From Calycina herbarum (Eukaryota > Ascomycota > Leotiomycetes > Helotiales > Pezizellaceae), in contig LLEY01000050.1 in assembly GCA_001414485.1 (NCBI GenBank), positions 336,166 through 400,165 on the forward strand: a stretch of DNA of 64,000 nt, read 5' to 3'. The translations under genes were made by a program, and so were the position numbers. The notes under the pieces were generated by a model. That model was given only the letters and a program-made list of their open reading frames with translations. It was not told where the DNA came from and did no database searches. The first letter of the stretch is position 1, and each line of letters opens with the position of its first letter. Below, piece by piece: positions 32,616 through 43,653 of this stretch.

Positions 32616-33203
32616 ATGCCAAACTCAATTACTTGGAGTAAAGAGTATGTCTTCGTCAATATCAATTTTCATTAAAGCTGCTTGCTAATCATTTCTTAGT
32701 CGTCCAGCAGTTCATATAACTCCAACCTTTCGCTACGTCCTTGCCGACAATCCAGATCTCACTGTTGTTGGTCTTCATTTGGTTTTTCCTCCAGGAGCAT
32801 CATCGCCTCCCCATCGTCATGGAACTGCAAATGTTATTGCACAAGTTGTCGAAGGGAATGCCATTACTGCGATGAATGATGGTGAACCTGCTACTTACAA
32901 GGTGTGTATTTTCAACACTTTTCCTTCTACGCATGTTTCGACTCTCGCTATGAAAAAAACCCAAAAGTTCTCCATGTTGACTTATACCAGACAGGCGAGA
33001 GCTGGTATGAACGTCCAGGGTGCTTCCACAGAATCAGCGATAATGCAAGTGACACTGAACGAGCTGTGGTTCTTGCTACTTTCGTTATCAAGACTGAAAT
33101 CCTAGAGAAGGAAGGCATGGGAGTTTTGGTCAAGGTTGAACCAGAATACCTTGAAGGTGCTATGGAACAAATGACAAGATGTGGTACTTTGGTTGCTTTG
33201 TAA
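32616..33203 (+). CDS. small single-domain cupin protein
   Basis: Three exons, 32616-32644, 32700-32901 and 32991-33203, give 147 residues. Intron 1 is 55 nt (GTATGT...TTAG) and intron 2 is 89 nt (GTGTGT...ACCAG). The second acceptor was chosen because it restores the family sequence ATYK-TGESWYERPG in frame; an earlier AG would shift the frame. Cupin motif 1 is PPGASSPPHRHG ... VVEGNA with the metal-binding HRH, and motif 2 is GESWYERPGCFH with the third His. It is a soluble metal-binding beta barrel of the Cupin_2 type. Such proteins are often enzymes of small-molecule metabolism; the substrate here is unknown. Confidence 0.85.
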
Positions 33204-33358
33204 CTTTTGCAAAGATGTTTCTGATGCTCTATCGTGGTCTTTGTTAACTCATCCCATGGTTAAGGAATATGTGAATCTGTCTATCTCGGTATACTCTATG
33301 GACTCAATGAATGAAGACATGCGAGTTTAAGACGCCATTACTTCTCTCCTTCTCCTGC

Positions 33359-34124
33359 TTACTTAACTTCCACAGCACCATTATGCCCCTCAAAAGGTCT
33401 TTCCAAATACCAACACTCAATCTCTCTCACTCCTCCCTCCACCCCGCCCTCATACTTGATCATCTCCCCTTTACTCTTCGCCCCCACTCTCACTAAAATC
33501 CTCTGGCTGGCAACATTCTTAGGATCGCATTTCGCAACCAACTTCTTAATCTCCTTCCTCTCTGTTTAGCTCTAAAAGTCAGTAAATCAACCCCTCATAA
33601 AATCCGCTCCATCCCTCCCCCCCTCTTCACCCCCTACGCCTTAAAAGGAAACAATAAAAAGAAACTCACCCTCCAAACCCCAATACAGCCCCAGAAAACA
33701 CCTAAAAGCTTCCCCAGCATACCCCCTTCCCCAATACTTCATGTTCAAAATATACCCCGTCTCCAACCCCTGTTCACTCCATCGATTCGTACCTGTTAAG
33801 CCTATCATCTTCGGTTTTCCCTTACTGTTTGTCCATGGTTCCGGATTTCCAGAGGTTGGACGAAGGAGGATGGCGTATTTGTCGATATCTGGATTTGAAG
33901 GGGTGGGTAGGATGGTGTGCATGAATTCTTTTGCTTCTTGGAGGGTGGTTTTTGGGAGGACGTTTCTATGTTGTGTTAGTAGGATAAGCTAAAAATGAAG
34001 GAGGGGTGGTTTACAAGTAAGTTAATGCCTTGGCATCATTCCATAATTCGAGGAAGTCTTCGAGGTGTTCTTCTACTGTTAACGGTTCGAGCCATAATCG
34101 GGGGGTTTCTGCGGAGTAAGACAT
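33359..34124 (-). CDS. GNAT N-acetyltransferase (RimJ/RimL-like)
   Basis: Three exons, 34015-34124, 33670-33965 and 33359-33561, give 202 residues with consistent frames. It starts MSYSAETPRLWLEPLTVEE, typical of the RimJ/RimL-like GNAT group. The acetyl-CoA loop is in YWGRGYAGEAF (R-x2-G-x-A) and motif B in NVASQRILVRVGAK. It should move an acetyl group from acetyl-CoA to an amine; in fungi such proteins act on small molecules or protein N-termini, and the target here is unknown. The gene ends 155 bp from the cupin stop, in convergent orientation. Intron 1 ends in ATAG and intron 2 in ACAG. Confidence 0.88.
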
Positions 34125-34991
34125 TTCTTATCATCTAGAACGAGGCGTTATTTAAACTGATGATTATGAAAACCGGAGGAAATGCAAGATAGACAAGAAT
34201 TTGAAGAACTGATATCTCGTATACTCTCACCTCTTATAAGCTCAGCAAATTCGCCTATCTTGACTCATCGCTTGGTTAAAACTATCCTGGAAAGGAAATC
34301 TGAACTCCGATACGTCCGTACTCCGGGGTGGAATAGCTCTATGATTCGTTTCAGAGACATGGGTGGGTGTGAATCTCAACATAATGTTACCTTAGAAATT
34401 TGAAACAAGAGATCGCGCGGACCAAGGTATTCAACAGAGAGCCCACAAAAAAAGAATGAAATATAGTACCAAGTTCCAACATCGACAAACCGCCCACGGC
34501 GGCTCTTCAACTTTAAAACTCCTCTATTTATTCCTGATATATTCTTTATTGGAAGATCAAAGTATTTCTTATTCTAAGCAAATAAAAATCTATTTGCGAC
34601 GTATCTTACGTTGATTATGCCTCACTCGAGAGAATCTCCTATCGCTTGCTTCCTGTTCGGCTAAAGCATTATCCTTCCAAATCTGGACTCTTACTTTTTC
34701 CCAGACAATTCTCTTTCCCGTTGAAAACAATCTCTAAATGACCGACGTAAAAAGACCATTTTTCCATTTCATGTACAACTCGTAGTCACTCTACCAGAAA
34801 GACAATGAACATCGACTAAACCACCCCAAAGGTTTGAACAAACCAAAAGCGGGGTTGATATGCAGATGCAACTGACTTCAACGGGATATTTGAGAGAAGA
34901 TGAAGGCAGATCCAACAGTGGTTGCAGCCCATGATCCCATGATCGTCCAGCGAGCTACATCTTCTTTTCTTGACGCTTTGCCCCTATTGAC
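34125..34991. other. intergenic region with one small doubtful frame
   Basis: A 73-codon frame at 34182-34403 starts 57 bp from the divergent GNAT start and has an amphipathic-looking beginning (MQDRQEFEELISRILSPL). It matches no family I know and may be chance. The rest is AT-rich without features. Confidence 0.35.
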
Positions 34992-35673
34992 ATAGCCGCA
35001 ACGAGAGTCTTCATCGGTGCTGGAAAAATTGTGCAGTCGACCGCGTATCATCTCGCCCTCGCGTCTCTTACAGCAAATTCACCAAGGAAAATCGTGGTCC
35101 TGGAGACTTTACTTGGTGCGATCTTTGGATCGTGCACATTTTGGGAGAAGAAAGGCGATCTACTTAAAGGTCTCGGCAAATACTCATTTGATACTTGAGA
35201 GGATCTCGCTAAGGATGAAGTATTCCAATCCAGGGTCAGCTACAGAGACTACTGATTTCTTGACATGAACCCAGGCCAGGGACCCAGTCTTGAGGAGGTA
35301 CCCAATTGGTTTCGGGCCGATCTTTCATGGAATGGTGACGAGGACGTTCTTCGTAGTTCAAGCGCTCTCGTGTAAGTTCGCTTACCCTTCATTTTAACAA
35401 GCCCAACAGCTCAACTGAAACTACTATATAAATCCCAAAGGCATGGGAGTATGTCTTGTATCTGAATGTGGCCATTTGGGAGTGGAAATTCAACTCGCAA
35501 CAACAGATACTTCAGTAAAACTATCTGCAGAGAACAAGGTCGAATCGGTTGCTATTGAACAGAATGGAACTTCAAAAAATGTAGCATGCCAGTCGCTGGT
35601 GCTTGTCGCCGGACCATGGACGCCGCTCATGTACCAGAAACTTTCCCCATTAACAGGAGTGAAATTTAGATAG
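34992..35673 (+). pseudogene. broken FAD-dependent oxidoreductase (DAO family)
   Basis: One plus-strand frame reads from 34992 to about 35370: ATRVFIGAGKIVQSTAYHLA, a damaged Rossmann FAD-binding start (expected GAGIVG), then PRKIVVLE, LLKGLGKYSFD and WFRADLSWNGDEDVL. It carries two in-frame TGA stops (35193-35195 and 35253-35255). An intron-like segment follows (GTAAGT at about 35372, AAAG acceptor at about 35441), then HGSMSCI and a further stop. The frame changes, and LGVEIQLATTDTSVKL ... LVLVAGPWTPL continues to 35673. The C-terminal third is missing, and the expected start codon reads ATA. Related intact enzymes oxidise amines or amino acids with FAD. The lesions are visible; no function is expected. 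Confidence 0.8.
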
Positions 35674-36357
35674 GAAACAAACACATATTTACATAGTAAC
35701 AATCGGAGGATTATCAGAAGTATCAGTAAACTCTATGGTAGACTAATATAACGATTTAGAAAAGGGTTTTAGCTAATCTTAGTATAACAAGGATTAAGTA
35801 GCTTAAAAACATGTGAGTAAGCTAACGAAAGCTGAGTATGCTACTAATAGTGTAGGGGCTGAAAGTAAATAAGAAATGGTGCTGTTCATAGGTTAGCTTT
35901 GAATAGGGAATTTGAATGATTGACGTGCTTTTGGTAGGTTACCTACAAAAAGAGCTTCCGGAAATGGCTCTATTTGTTTATAGGTTATCTACGAATTGCT
36001 TGCTCCCTTGGAGATTAGTGATATCGTTAGGTTACCTACAAATTGAAAATATGAATTCTCAGGTGCAAGAATTTCAGCTGGTTATTTCTGGGTAATCTAC
36101 GAATAGAGGTTTCAAGTATTGTTCTCCATTCGAAGCAATTGACATATCACCCGCCTACTTGATAGAAAAGGAAGTTCGGAAAATATTCTCAATAACTTTC
36201 TCAAAAGCTATCTCTAAAATCATGGATATCATCCTCCCTCCAGATTTTTCTTCTCATTCATCCCAGATCCATTCTCCATCCTACAAACCCCCCATATCAA
36301 TAATATCAGACCAAAATAAACCCCAAACACCATGCGAATGATAAAACAATGCATTAT
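35674..36357. other. AT-rich spacer holding a tandem repeat
   Basis: Lies between the broken oxidoreductase and the 3' end of CDC73. No gene. It contains the 46-47 bp repeat listed next, and AT-rich DNA before it. Confidence 0.6.
35889..36103 (+). repeat. tandem repeat, period 46-47 bp, five degenerate copies
   Basis: The word TAGGTTACCTACAAA and variants start at 35889, 35935, 35981, 36028 and about 36088. The first three steps are 46, 46 and 47 bp and the last is about 60. Only the 12-15 bp word is well kept between copies. The intact form GTAGGTTACCTAC is nearly palindromic. It directly follows the truncated oxidoreductase. Confidence 0.7.
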
Positions 36358-37684
36358 TCATACAACCACAGGCCCCGAATCCCTCCTCCACCCCTTACTC
36401 CTCATATTCTCCTCCACCGCCCTCCAAATCCCCTCCACAATCTCCCTATCCCTCCACCGACTAGCCGGTCCCGCCCCCGCACTATACTTCTCAACCTGCG
36501 CACTTAACACTCCCCTGCCCCAACCCTTAACCGTCCCCGGAACCTGATCGCCTCGCCATCCCAAGTACACACCAAGCGTATGTCTAAACAACTCAGTCGG
36601 TTCCTGCCATTTATAGGATTTGAATTGCCACTGTTGGCCAGTTGTGAAAACTGCTACGACTCGGGACCAGTACTCGGGTTTGAATTGTTCGGGCGTATCG
36701 ACTATGATGAAGCGGATTGCGCGGTTGGGGTCGATGGTTGGCATGGAGCGCATGATGTGTAGTAGGGTTGCGGAGGAGGAGGATGTTAAGCTTGAGGATT
36801 CGGGGGGCACGTATAGACCGCCTTCAAGGAAAGATTTGATATTTGACATGCGCAGTAATGAGGAGGCGGAGGGTGAGAGGAGGATAATGGGGTCGGGTCT
36901 TTTGGTGGGGACTTTGGGGTGTGTTGCCAGAGTTGGGTTTTTTGCTAGGGCTTGGGCAGCCTTCTTTGCGTTGAAGGGGGCTGCTAGTTTGCGTACGTGT
37001 GAGAAATCCTAGAGAAATCGAGTTAGTTATAATCTCCCCCCCGCCCCCCCCCAAAGAGTGAGTTGATTGTGAACTTACAGTTGGCTTGATCCCCCGCAAC
37101 ACGCTATTCCGATCTCCCATCCGTCTTTCTCCATTATATATTTCCGCCAATCGAGGATCAATACTCTTTCCCTGTCTTCCAGCAGCACCACTCGTAACAG
37201 GAGCAATTCCACCCGCCGCCCCAGACGCGACTTGAGCAGAAGCAGCTGCCGCAGACGTATCTGAGGGTAATGACTTGATATATTCGCTTTCTTCCGTAGC
37301 ACCCTCCAAGTATGTGGTCAAATCAATCCGCTCAACATATCCTAGATTCTGTACTTGTCCACCTGCACCTTCACTAGCTGCCAGCTCCGTATTCAAGGCT
37401 TGCACCGCGGCATTGTATTCGGAAGGGGTCGTATCTTTCTTCAACCATGCGAAATAGATACTCCGAAGGTCGACGGGTTTATTCTTAAAGATGAAGCGTG
37501 TAGAGGTGGTGAGAGGTAGAGCGAGTTGAATGGGCGTTGTGAAGTGCAAGAAGTTTGCTTTTGCCAGGCTCAAGTCTACAGACGAGGCTGTTGTCGCATC
37601 TGCGTTTATGGTGGGTAGACATGGAGAGTCGGTTGCTATCGATTGGCGAAGCAAAAGGAGAGGGTCTTGTTCGGAGGAGGACAT
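36358..37684 (-). CDS. CDC73: CDC73 / parafibromin, Paf1 complex subunit
   Basis: Two exons, 37079-37684 and 36358-37008, with a 70 nt phase-0 intron (GTAAGT...CTCTAG), give 418 residues. The N-terminal part (DPLLLLRQSI, INFxY-like FLHFTTPIQLAL, VDLRSIYFAWLKKD, EYNAAVQALNTE) is the conserved N-domain. The C-terminal Ras-like domain begins PIILLSPSASSLLRMSNIKS, with FLEGGLYVPPE, RAIRFIIVDTPEQFKPEYW, VVAVFTTGQQWQFKSYKW and LGVYLGWRGD. CDC73 binds RNA polymerase II through the Paf1 complex and supports elongation and H2B/H3K4 modification in the nucleus. Length is normal. The intron contains a run of eight G, then C, then seven G, close to the donor. A TCACGTGA site lies about 123 bp upstream of the ATG. 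Confidence 0.95.
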
Positions 37685-38173
37685 TTTGCGTTATCGATGC
37701 GACGTGGTGTTGACTTGGAGACTTGAAGTTCAAAGACTTGGGAATACGGAGCTTCGAGGCTCTTGACTTTGAACTAAAGCCTGGGATGATTCCGTTGCAG
37801 GGGTATGTCACGTGATATCGCATCGACGCTTACCCAATTGGGGTGAATGTGGGGTTGTCTAAAATCGACCAGAGAAATAGAACTCTCCCACAATCCAAAC
37901 TATCATTCCACATGTTGTTTGTTCCAATCATTTGAATTAATTTTCAATTGCGCTAAATGTTTGGCACAATATTTGAAGTTGTTTGAGAACTTTAACACAA
38001 TTAAGCATTATCAACTGTAAGCCCCTTTTTTGCGCGCCGTCAGAACTCAAGTCATTGTAATCCGAGCTGGAGTGAATAGGGATTCATCATTCTCGTTCTA
38101 CTACGGAGGTACGTTCCAATCTACTCTCCAAGCCCCCTATCTTCAAAGTCCTTGTCCAAATCAATGAAGCTAT
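37685..38173. other. intergenic region, CDC73 promoter
   Basis: Contains the palindrome TCACGTGA at 37808-37815, an E-box of the kind bound by Cbf1-like bHLH factors. An AT-rich stretch at about 37905-38000 resembles other intergenic AT-rich segments in the window. No gene. Confidence 0.55.
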
Positions 38174-39927
38174 TCACATATTACTTTTAGTTCTCTTGCT
38201 CCCTCTCCCATGATACACACAAATCCCAGTCCCACCACTCTTATGCTTCGGATTCTTCGGACACAATGGACTACTAGGAAGGTGTTCTGGGGTATTGAAC
38301 TCGAATTGACCAATTTCGAGATCTCCATACGAGGGCCCTTCAGACCGATTTCCCAGTTTTGACTTGTGAGAACCACCAGCAAAGGGACGTGACCCCGTAG
38401 TGGAAGTGGTTGTTTCTAAAGTCACATTCTGTTCCGTGCCATCTATAGCTGGACTGAGGCGAGGACTGAAATTGGGGCCAAGATTATTATCGAAAGAGAA
38501 ACCTCGAGGTGGAGGGATGGCAGTTGGCGTTCCTGGCGTCATGGGAGGAGTCTTGATGCGAACAGCTTCCTGTGAACATACAGGTTAGTCTCCAGTGATA
38601 TCTGGGTATATTTATGAGCCAAAGCTCTGTTTGCGAGACACCTACTGTAGGCAAAAATGTGTCTCTTTTCGGGTTGAATGGATCAACTAAAAACTCAGTT
38701 AGTCACCAGAGCTGGTTGTGAGCAAATCGTTGCTTACATTTTATGGACCTGGTTGTATCTGTATTAGACTTATCAGAAGCCGAAGCGGGTGTGCCTAGTG
38801 GCGATTTCCCCATAAGGATCTTATGAACAGAGCTCGACACGGACAACATGGACTCATTGGAATTCCTTCGATGCCAAGGGGCAAGGCCACGACGACGCCT
38901 GGTATCTGGTGAACCGAGTGGTCGCCCAGAATCATGGGGACCGTTTTTTCTCTGTTGTTGGCTGAGATGTTGTTCGTGGCGTTCTTTCCTGATTCTCTCC
39001 AACGGCTTTGTGGTACCCTCCAGCAGCAGCATCGTTCGAGACAAGGGACCTTTGGGGGCGTCTTTGGAGTCTCCAGAACCAGAGAGCTTGTAAAGTCAAT
39101 TAGGCAAAGAGGAGGGAGATATCTATCTGGGGAGGCCATCTTACAGTTTTCTGCCTGCGGAAAATCTTCGACTCAATAGTTCTCTTCGTCTTGCAGTACA
39201 GCCCTTCCTTCTCGCCCTTAGTCGAAGAAGAGAGTCGGTGCCTCCGACGAACCTTTTGTATACCGGCAGTAAAACTTTGTTTCGACAAACTGCTCTCTCT
39301 TCTCAAACTGCCCATCGACGATCTTTTTCCTGTGGTCGTAGCCGCACTTCCAACTTTGATCTGCGGCACAACGATCGGAGATATCTCCTCGACGTGGTCA
39401 TCCGTAGGCGGTCGACTGAACCATTTTTGAAAGGGCTTCTGTTTATCTGGCAACAGAAACAATTCCCTCCTCTCCCGTTCAGCCCAATATCCCTCTGGAA
39501 ACCAAACCCATTCCATGCCCTCCCTTGCCGGCCTTGGGGGATCCGCGAAATCTGATGGAGGTGGCCCAGATTTCTTCAATATATCCGCAGAACCGTTTTG
39601 CACCTTCTCGTTCCAGTCTGATACATCCCCCCTCCTCCTCGTACTCAAGCTCGGCGGCGACCAGGCATCGCCCTCAACTTCGCCTTTAGCCTTCTCAATC
39701 TCGTCCGAAACATCGCTCCTTTTATATGGGCTCCGCCGCTGCAGCGTCGCGGGCCTCGAGAGACCAAAGGGTGATACTTCACTCTCACTAGTATTTGCCC
39801 CAGTACCCTGACTGGTCGGCCGCCTGGCTAAAAAGTATGATATTTCATCGGAATCGATATTTCCGGAACGTTGTATGGACCTGTATCCCTCGGCTCTTGA
39901 CGGGCTTCGAATAGAGGTGTGTGGCAT
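38174..39927 (-). CDS. fungal protein of unknown function, largely disordered
   Basis: Four exons, 39145-39927, 38738-39086, 38646-38686 and 38174-38569, give 522 residues. All junctions are GT-AG and frames join cleanly, including a 41 nt micro-exon encoding FDPFNPKRDTFLPT. The protein is rich in Ser, Arg and Pro with repeated basic patches, so it is probably disordered. Recognisable conserved-looking islands are GMEWVWFPEGYWAERERREL, WFSRPP and a C-terminal segment with FNTPEHLPSSPLCPKNPKHK and a GGTGICVYHGR end. I know no assigned domain. The islands may be docking or modification motifs. The micro-exon is the least certain part of the model. Confidence 0.75.
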
Positions 39928-40472
39928 TTTGAGATCCCCAAAATGAGACCAAAAGGTATGCCTGGTAGGAAGAGAATAAATTCATAGGGAAAATAAGAGT
40001 ATTAAGCAGCAAATGCTGCTGGTTTCGAAGGTTGAAGAGCTCGAACTCGGAGCGAGAATGGATGTTCCGCGTTTTTGGGACTGGAGGGGAAGGAACGACC
40101 TGGGCCATTGCCTCGCCATTCTCAACCCAATCGTTCTGGGAGAATTGGAAATATTGTTCCAGAAGGTTTGGTTAATCGAGAAATAGAGTTTGCAATCTTC
40201 TCAAACCTTTGAGACAATATTTCAAATTGTCCTGGACAATCTCATACAATGTTCACGGATCAAGAACCCCAATTCATATGTGCCTTCAGTATGTCACCTA
40301 CCGTTTGTAGTGGCTTTACCTGGTCGAGTCGAGGTCATTGGGGGGCTTGGAGGAAAGAGCGAATAGGTTGGTGATGTAAAGTCACGTGCATTTGAGTAAG
40401 CCACAAGTAAGCTGCAGCTTGCTCAGAAAGAGTTCCCAGGGTAGAAAAAGTAGAAATTATTTTCCCTTTCAA

Positions 40473-40816
40473 ATATTGTGCGAGCCGGTTTCGGACAATC
40501 ATAACAACCCATCCGAGAAGAATATCTTTAGCACCACTTTTGGCAAGGGAATCACGGCAAGTTTCTTCTTCTCATTGAGAGTATCTGTTGGCCCCTTGGT
40601 AGGGTGACCACATCTTCGAGGGGATGGCTTCTTCTCATCATCTGCCCAAAGCTTTCCGTCGGCTGGTTTCTCGCTCTGTAGTTGTCGAGTAGTAGGGTGG
40701 TCTTTTGTCGGGTGTATTGCCGACAAAGAAGGAACGATTCAACGGTCCAGGGAACGTTCATTTCAATCTCTTTCGTTCCTTCCCTCTTAGATATTGTGCG
40801 AGTCGGTTTCGGGCAA
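40473..40816 (+). repeat. two 26 bp direct repeats 318 bp apart
   Basis: The word ATATTGTGCGAGNCGGTTTC, followed by GGNCAA, occurs at 40473-40498 and 40791-40816 with 24 of 26 bases identical. Weaker similarity (TTCCCT before the repeat) extends about 12 bp upstream. The DNA between is moderately GC-rich, with a 75-codon minus-strand frame of unknown nature. Confidence 0.75.
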
Positions 40817-42177
40817 AAATTTAATTATTCGAGATGGCTAAGGAGAATTGTCCCGGAATCTGTAGAAGGATGGTGTTTGTGAGAGAAAGCTCAGAAGTAC
40901 ACTCGGTTGTCGCCAGTACAGAGGAGAGTCCCATACCTTCATGTTATTGAACCCAGGCTCAAACATAGAGAGTTTCCTCTTTACACCTTGGTTCCAACCT
41001 CCATTAGTGGTTTTGGTCGCCTTTAGTTCTTGGTAGGCATCCACTTCTCTCTTGCGCTCTCTTTCCGCGTGGGCACCAATTCTGGTTTTAGGACTCTAAG
41101 AGGCTCGTTGACCCCCGAAACCAACTCGAAACTCTGTCGGTTGGAAGCGAACTCAATGGGGGGTTTTGCAATAAATTTTAGGAACAGTCTTCTTCAGGAA
41201 TCTTTTAAATTTGGAGTCGTTTTCCTACGATTTTGTGACTGTTGTTGGAGTAACTAATGATACTGAACGATGTGTCTGGAGTTGACAGACTTCTCACTGT
41301 CTTTATTTTTGGTCCAGCTGTGTTTCAGAGAATCCTGTCCTCGTAGCAACGAGACTGTATTGGAATTGGTGGCTATTACTTCCCTCATTTGATGTTTCAA
41401 GTCTTGGTGGCCTCAAGTGATGGGTTAGGTTCTCATTTCGTAATTAGAAACTTGCTAGCTTATTCTAAAAAGTACTCAACGGACTCGGAAAAAAAAACAT
41501 CCGGTTAGAATTATCAGGCACTCAAGCTATTAAATTAATTGACCAAGAGCGTTCTATCCGCCTCCGCAAACACCACATTTAAGAAGGATAGAAAGAATCA
41601 TCATATGAGATAGATACGAATTCTGGGCAGGAGATACAGGAGGTGCTAGCACACTGCGATTCTCTCCAGGAACTCTAACAACGCCAGACGACTAGCCTGT
41701 CGCAATAGAGCTTTGAGGAAACCAATCAAACATTTCCGAGGAAGCTTGTTCCATGCTCCAGCGAAAGTTCAAATCCGACGTCTTGCTGTCGAAAATTTTC
41801 CTGCTGTTGAACAGAGACTCTACTTTCAAGTCTCGTTGATCGTCAAAAACCCCTATCCAATTGATACTTTCCACAAAGAGATAAAAAAGCAGAGTTCAGA
41901 GACGGATTTTTGGCAAGTTGTAGTCTCTCTTGTGAGATATACCCCAAAGCCACATTTGCCATTCAGAATATTGAGTGTCATTCTGTGTTCTCGTTTAGTT
42001 GTCCACTCAATGATACTTGTATTCTGGTTGGCCTTGTTGAAGATCCAATCTCTTTTTTTCTCATTTGTGCTACTTTATCGGTTAGTTGCCAATTCTCGGG
42101 GATTAAATTTTCCTGTGAATGGCCATTCCTTTAGAACTTGGTTGTTATTTTCTTTTACTCAATATATCTCGCTTGAG

Positions 42178-42229
42178 AGAATTCATGTCTTGAACTCTCG
42201 GTACTTGACAAACTCTCGACATGAATTCT
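42178..42229. repeat. 12 bp perfect inverted repeat, 28 nt loop
   Basis: AGAATTCATGTC at 42178-42189 is the exact reverse complement of GACATGAATTCT at 42218-42229. It could form a hairpin in RNA or mark an excised or inverted piece of DNA. Confidence 0.85.
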
Positions 42230-42529
42230 GGACTTTGCAAGTTCTTCTTTGTTCACGCAGACAGAGGCCTTGTCCAAATGATGTGATCCTATTGTCTTCA
42301 ATGTCCCTTTGTCACCTTCTTCGCACGAAGCTGAGGGAGAGACTAAGCGAGACATTGAACAAAGCAATAGGGGAACTCGGACCTAGATAATTAATTCTCT
42401 GGAAAACAGCATCAATGATGCCGGTATAGAAATCAGCCATCAAGCATGGGATGTGGCTGAAAAAGGGACGTTCTCCAGCCACTTTTGATCCTCACTACAA
42501 ACTTCAACTGAACTTATTACAAATTTGAA

Positions 42530-42868
42530 ATGCCGTGGGACGCCAACTACAACTACCCTTACCGAGACGCCTGTCAAATCCGCGAATGGGAGAATGAGGT
42601 GCCCAATTTCCCCGTACAGCCCCATCCTTTCACTGCACCTATTCCGGTAAATACATACTCTCGCGCTCACATTTCCTCACATCTGCCCGCTCTCTCGGAT
42701 TTCGAAGAGTTCCCACCCTTGAATGGAAACACTTCGTCTTCCATTGGGGCGAGAGAGACTGCTTTACAAACTTCATTTAGATTGTGGCGGGAATATCTCG
42801 CTTGGAAGCTAGAGGAAGAATCGTGGGAAACAATGCTTTCTGAGTTAGCTTCTGAGAGCTGGGAGTAG
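42530..42868 (+). CDS. small protein, member A of a local paralogous family
   Basis: Single exon, 112 residues, no signal peptide, no known domain. It has a Trp-containing start of the conserved part (REWENEVPNF, Trp20), then PVQPHPFT, then ALSDFEEF, and a second block ARETALQTSFRLWREYL (75-90) predicted helical. The same order of blocks occurs in the protein at 59036-59446 and, less clearly, at 43654-44733. The recurrence in independent frames is the main evidence that this short frame is a real gene. Function is unknown. The C-terminus is acidic and Trp-rich. Confidence 0.65.
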   Translation: MPWDANYNYPYRDACQIREWENEVPNFPVQPHPFTAPIPVNTYSRAHISSHLPALSDFEEFPPLNGNTSSSIGARETALQTSFRLWREYLAWKLEEESWETMLSELASESWE

Positions 42869-43653
42869 ATTGAGAGGGTGTGAAAAACGAATCACTACTA
42901 CATGTTCCTAATTAAATCAAATTTGTGCATGGGAGTTCAGGAAATTTCCTGAAGGACTATAGAAAAAGATGGTGTACAGCCGTGGGCGCAACACCACAAT
43001 CGCTGGATGTTGGAACGGAGATGTTAGAGAGTCTAACCGAAAATCCTCCAAATATAATTCTATTGTACTTTTAATTATTTATTTTCCATATTTCTTGTTT
43101 TTAAAATCTCATTGCCCAGAGTTCTATCCTTCCCTACCTACCTTGATATAATTTATAAAACAAAATGCCGATTTTAATCCACTTCCTGTGAAAGCAGTAT
43201 TTTAGACGTGCCCGCGCGATGTGATTATGGCCATTATGTCGACCCTATCTCCACCAATTTGGGTTATAAAGTTCCAGTTATTTCGAGCTCACGTCCTTTG
43301 CTGCTCATCAAGTCTAGAAGAGACAAAATTGAGTTTTTAAACATTGTAAGACATGTCTAGATCTCTGTAACCATCTGATCTGACAAATGAAGGCACAACG
43401 ATGTAAACTAGTCTAAGCTAAGCTAATCTACTCTCTGTGGATTCTAGTAGATTCTTTGGTAGTTGGGTAGTGGAAGCATTTGTTCTCCCGCCGTTCGAAA
43501 GTGAAATCAAAACAAAGGAAAAAACAGTAACCGAAACAATAACAACAATCACTTATACTAGTCCCCAACGTCCCTCCCCAAGACACCAAGTCTCAGAACA
43601 CTAACATCCAACAGTACACCCAAGCCTCACGATTTACAAAACAACCCGCAAAA
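42869..43653. other. intergenic region, nothing supported
   Basis: AT-rich spacer between two genes of the same small family. No further gene or repeat is recognised. The last 100 bp, rich in A and C, look like a 5' leader for the next gene. Confidence 0.5.

Larger units (their letters stand above)
39928..42529. other. sparse region with short repeats
   Basis: No supported gene. It holds a near-identical 26 bp direct repeat (40473-40498, 40791-40816), a 12 bp inverted repeat (42178-42229) and a CACGTG at 40383-40388. The 225-codon frame at 41713-42390 has no protein-like composition, overlaps other frames and has no family match. Confidence 0.5.

Noticed and set aside
32969..32991. Earlier AG acceptor for cupin intron 2, just after the run of A near 32968
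   Set aside because: It leaves the downstream cupin motif out of frame, while the AG at 32989-32990 restores the family sequence.
41713..42390. 225-codon plus-strand frame
   Set aside because: Composition is not protein-like, it overlaps the inverted repeat and has no homologous look.
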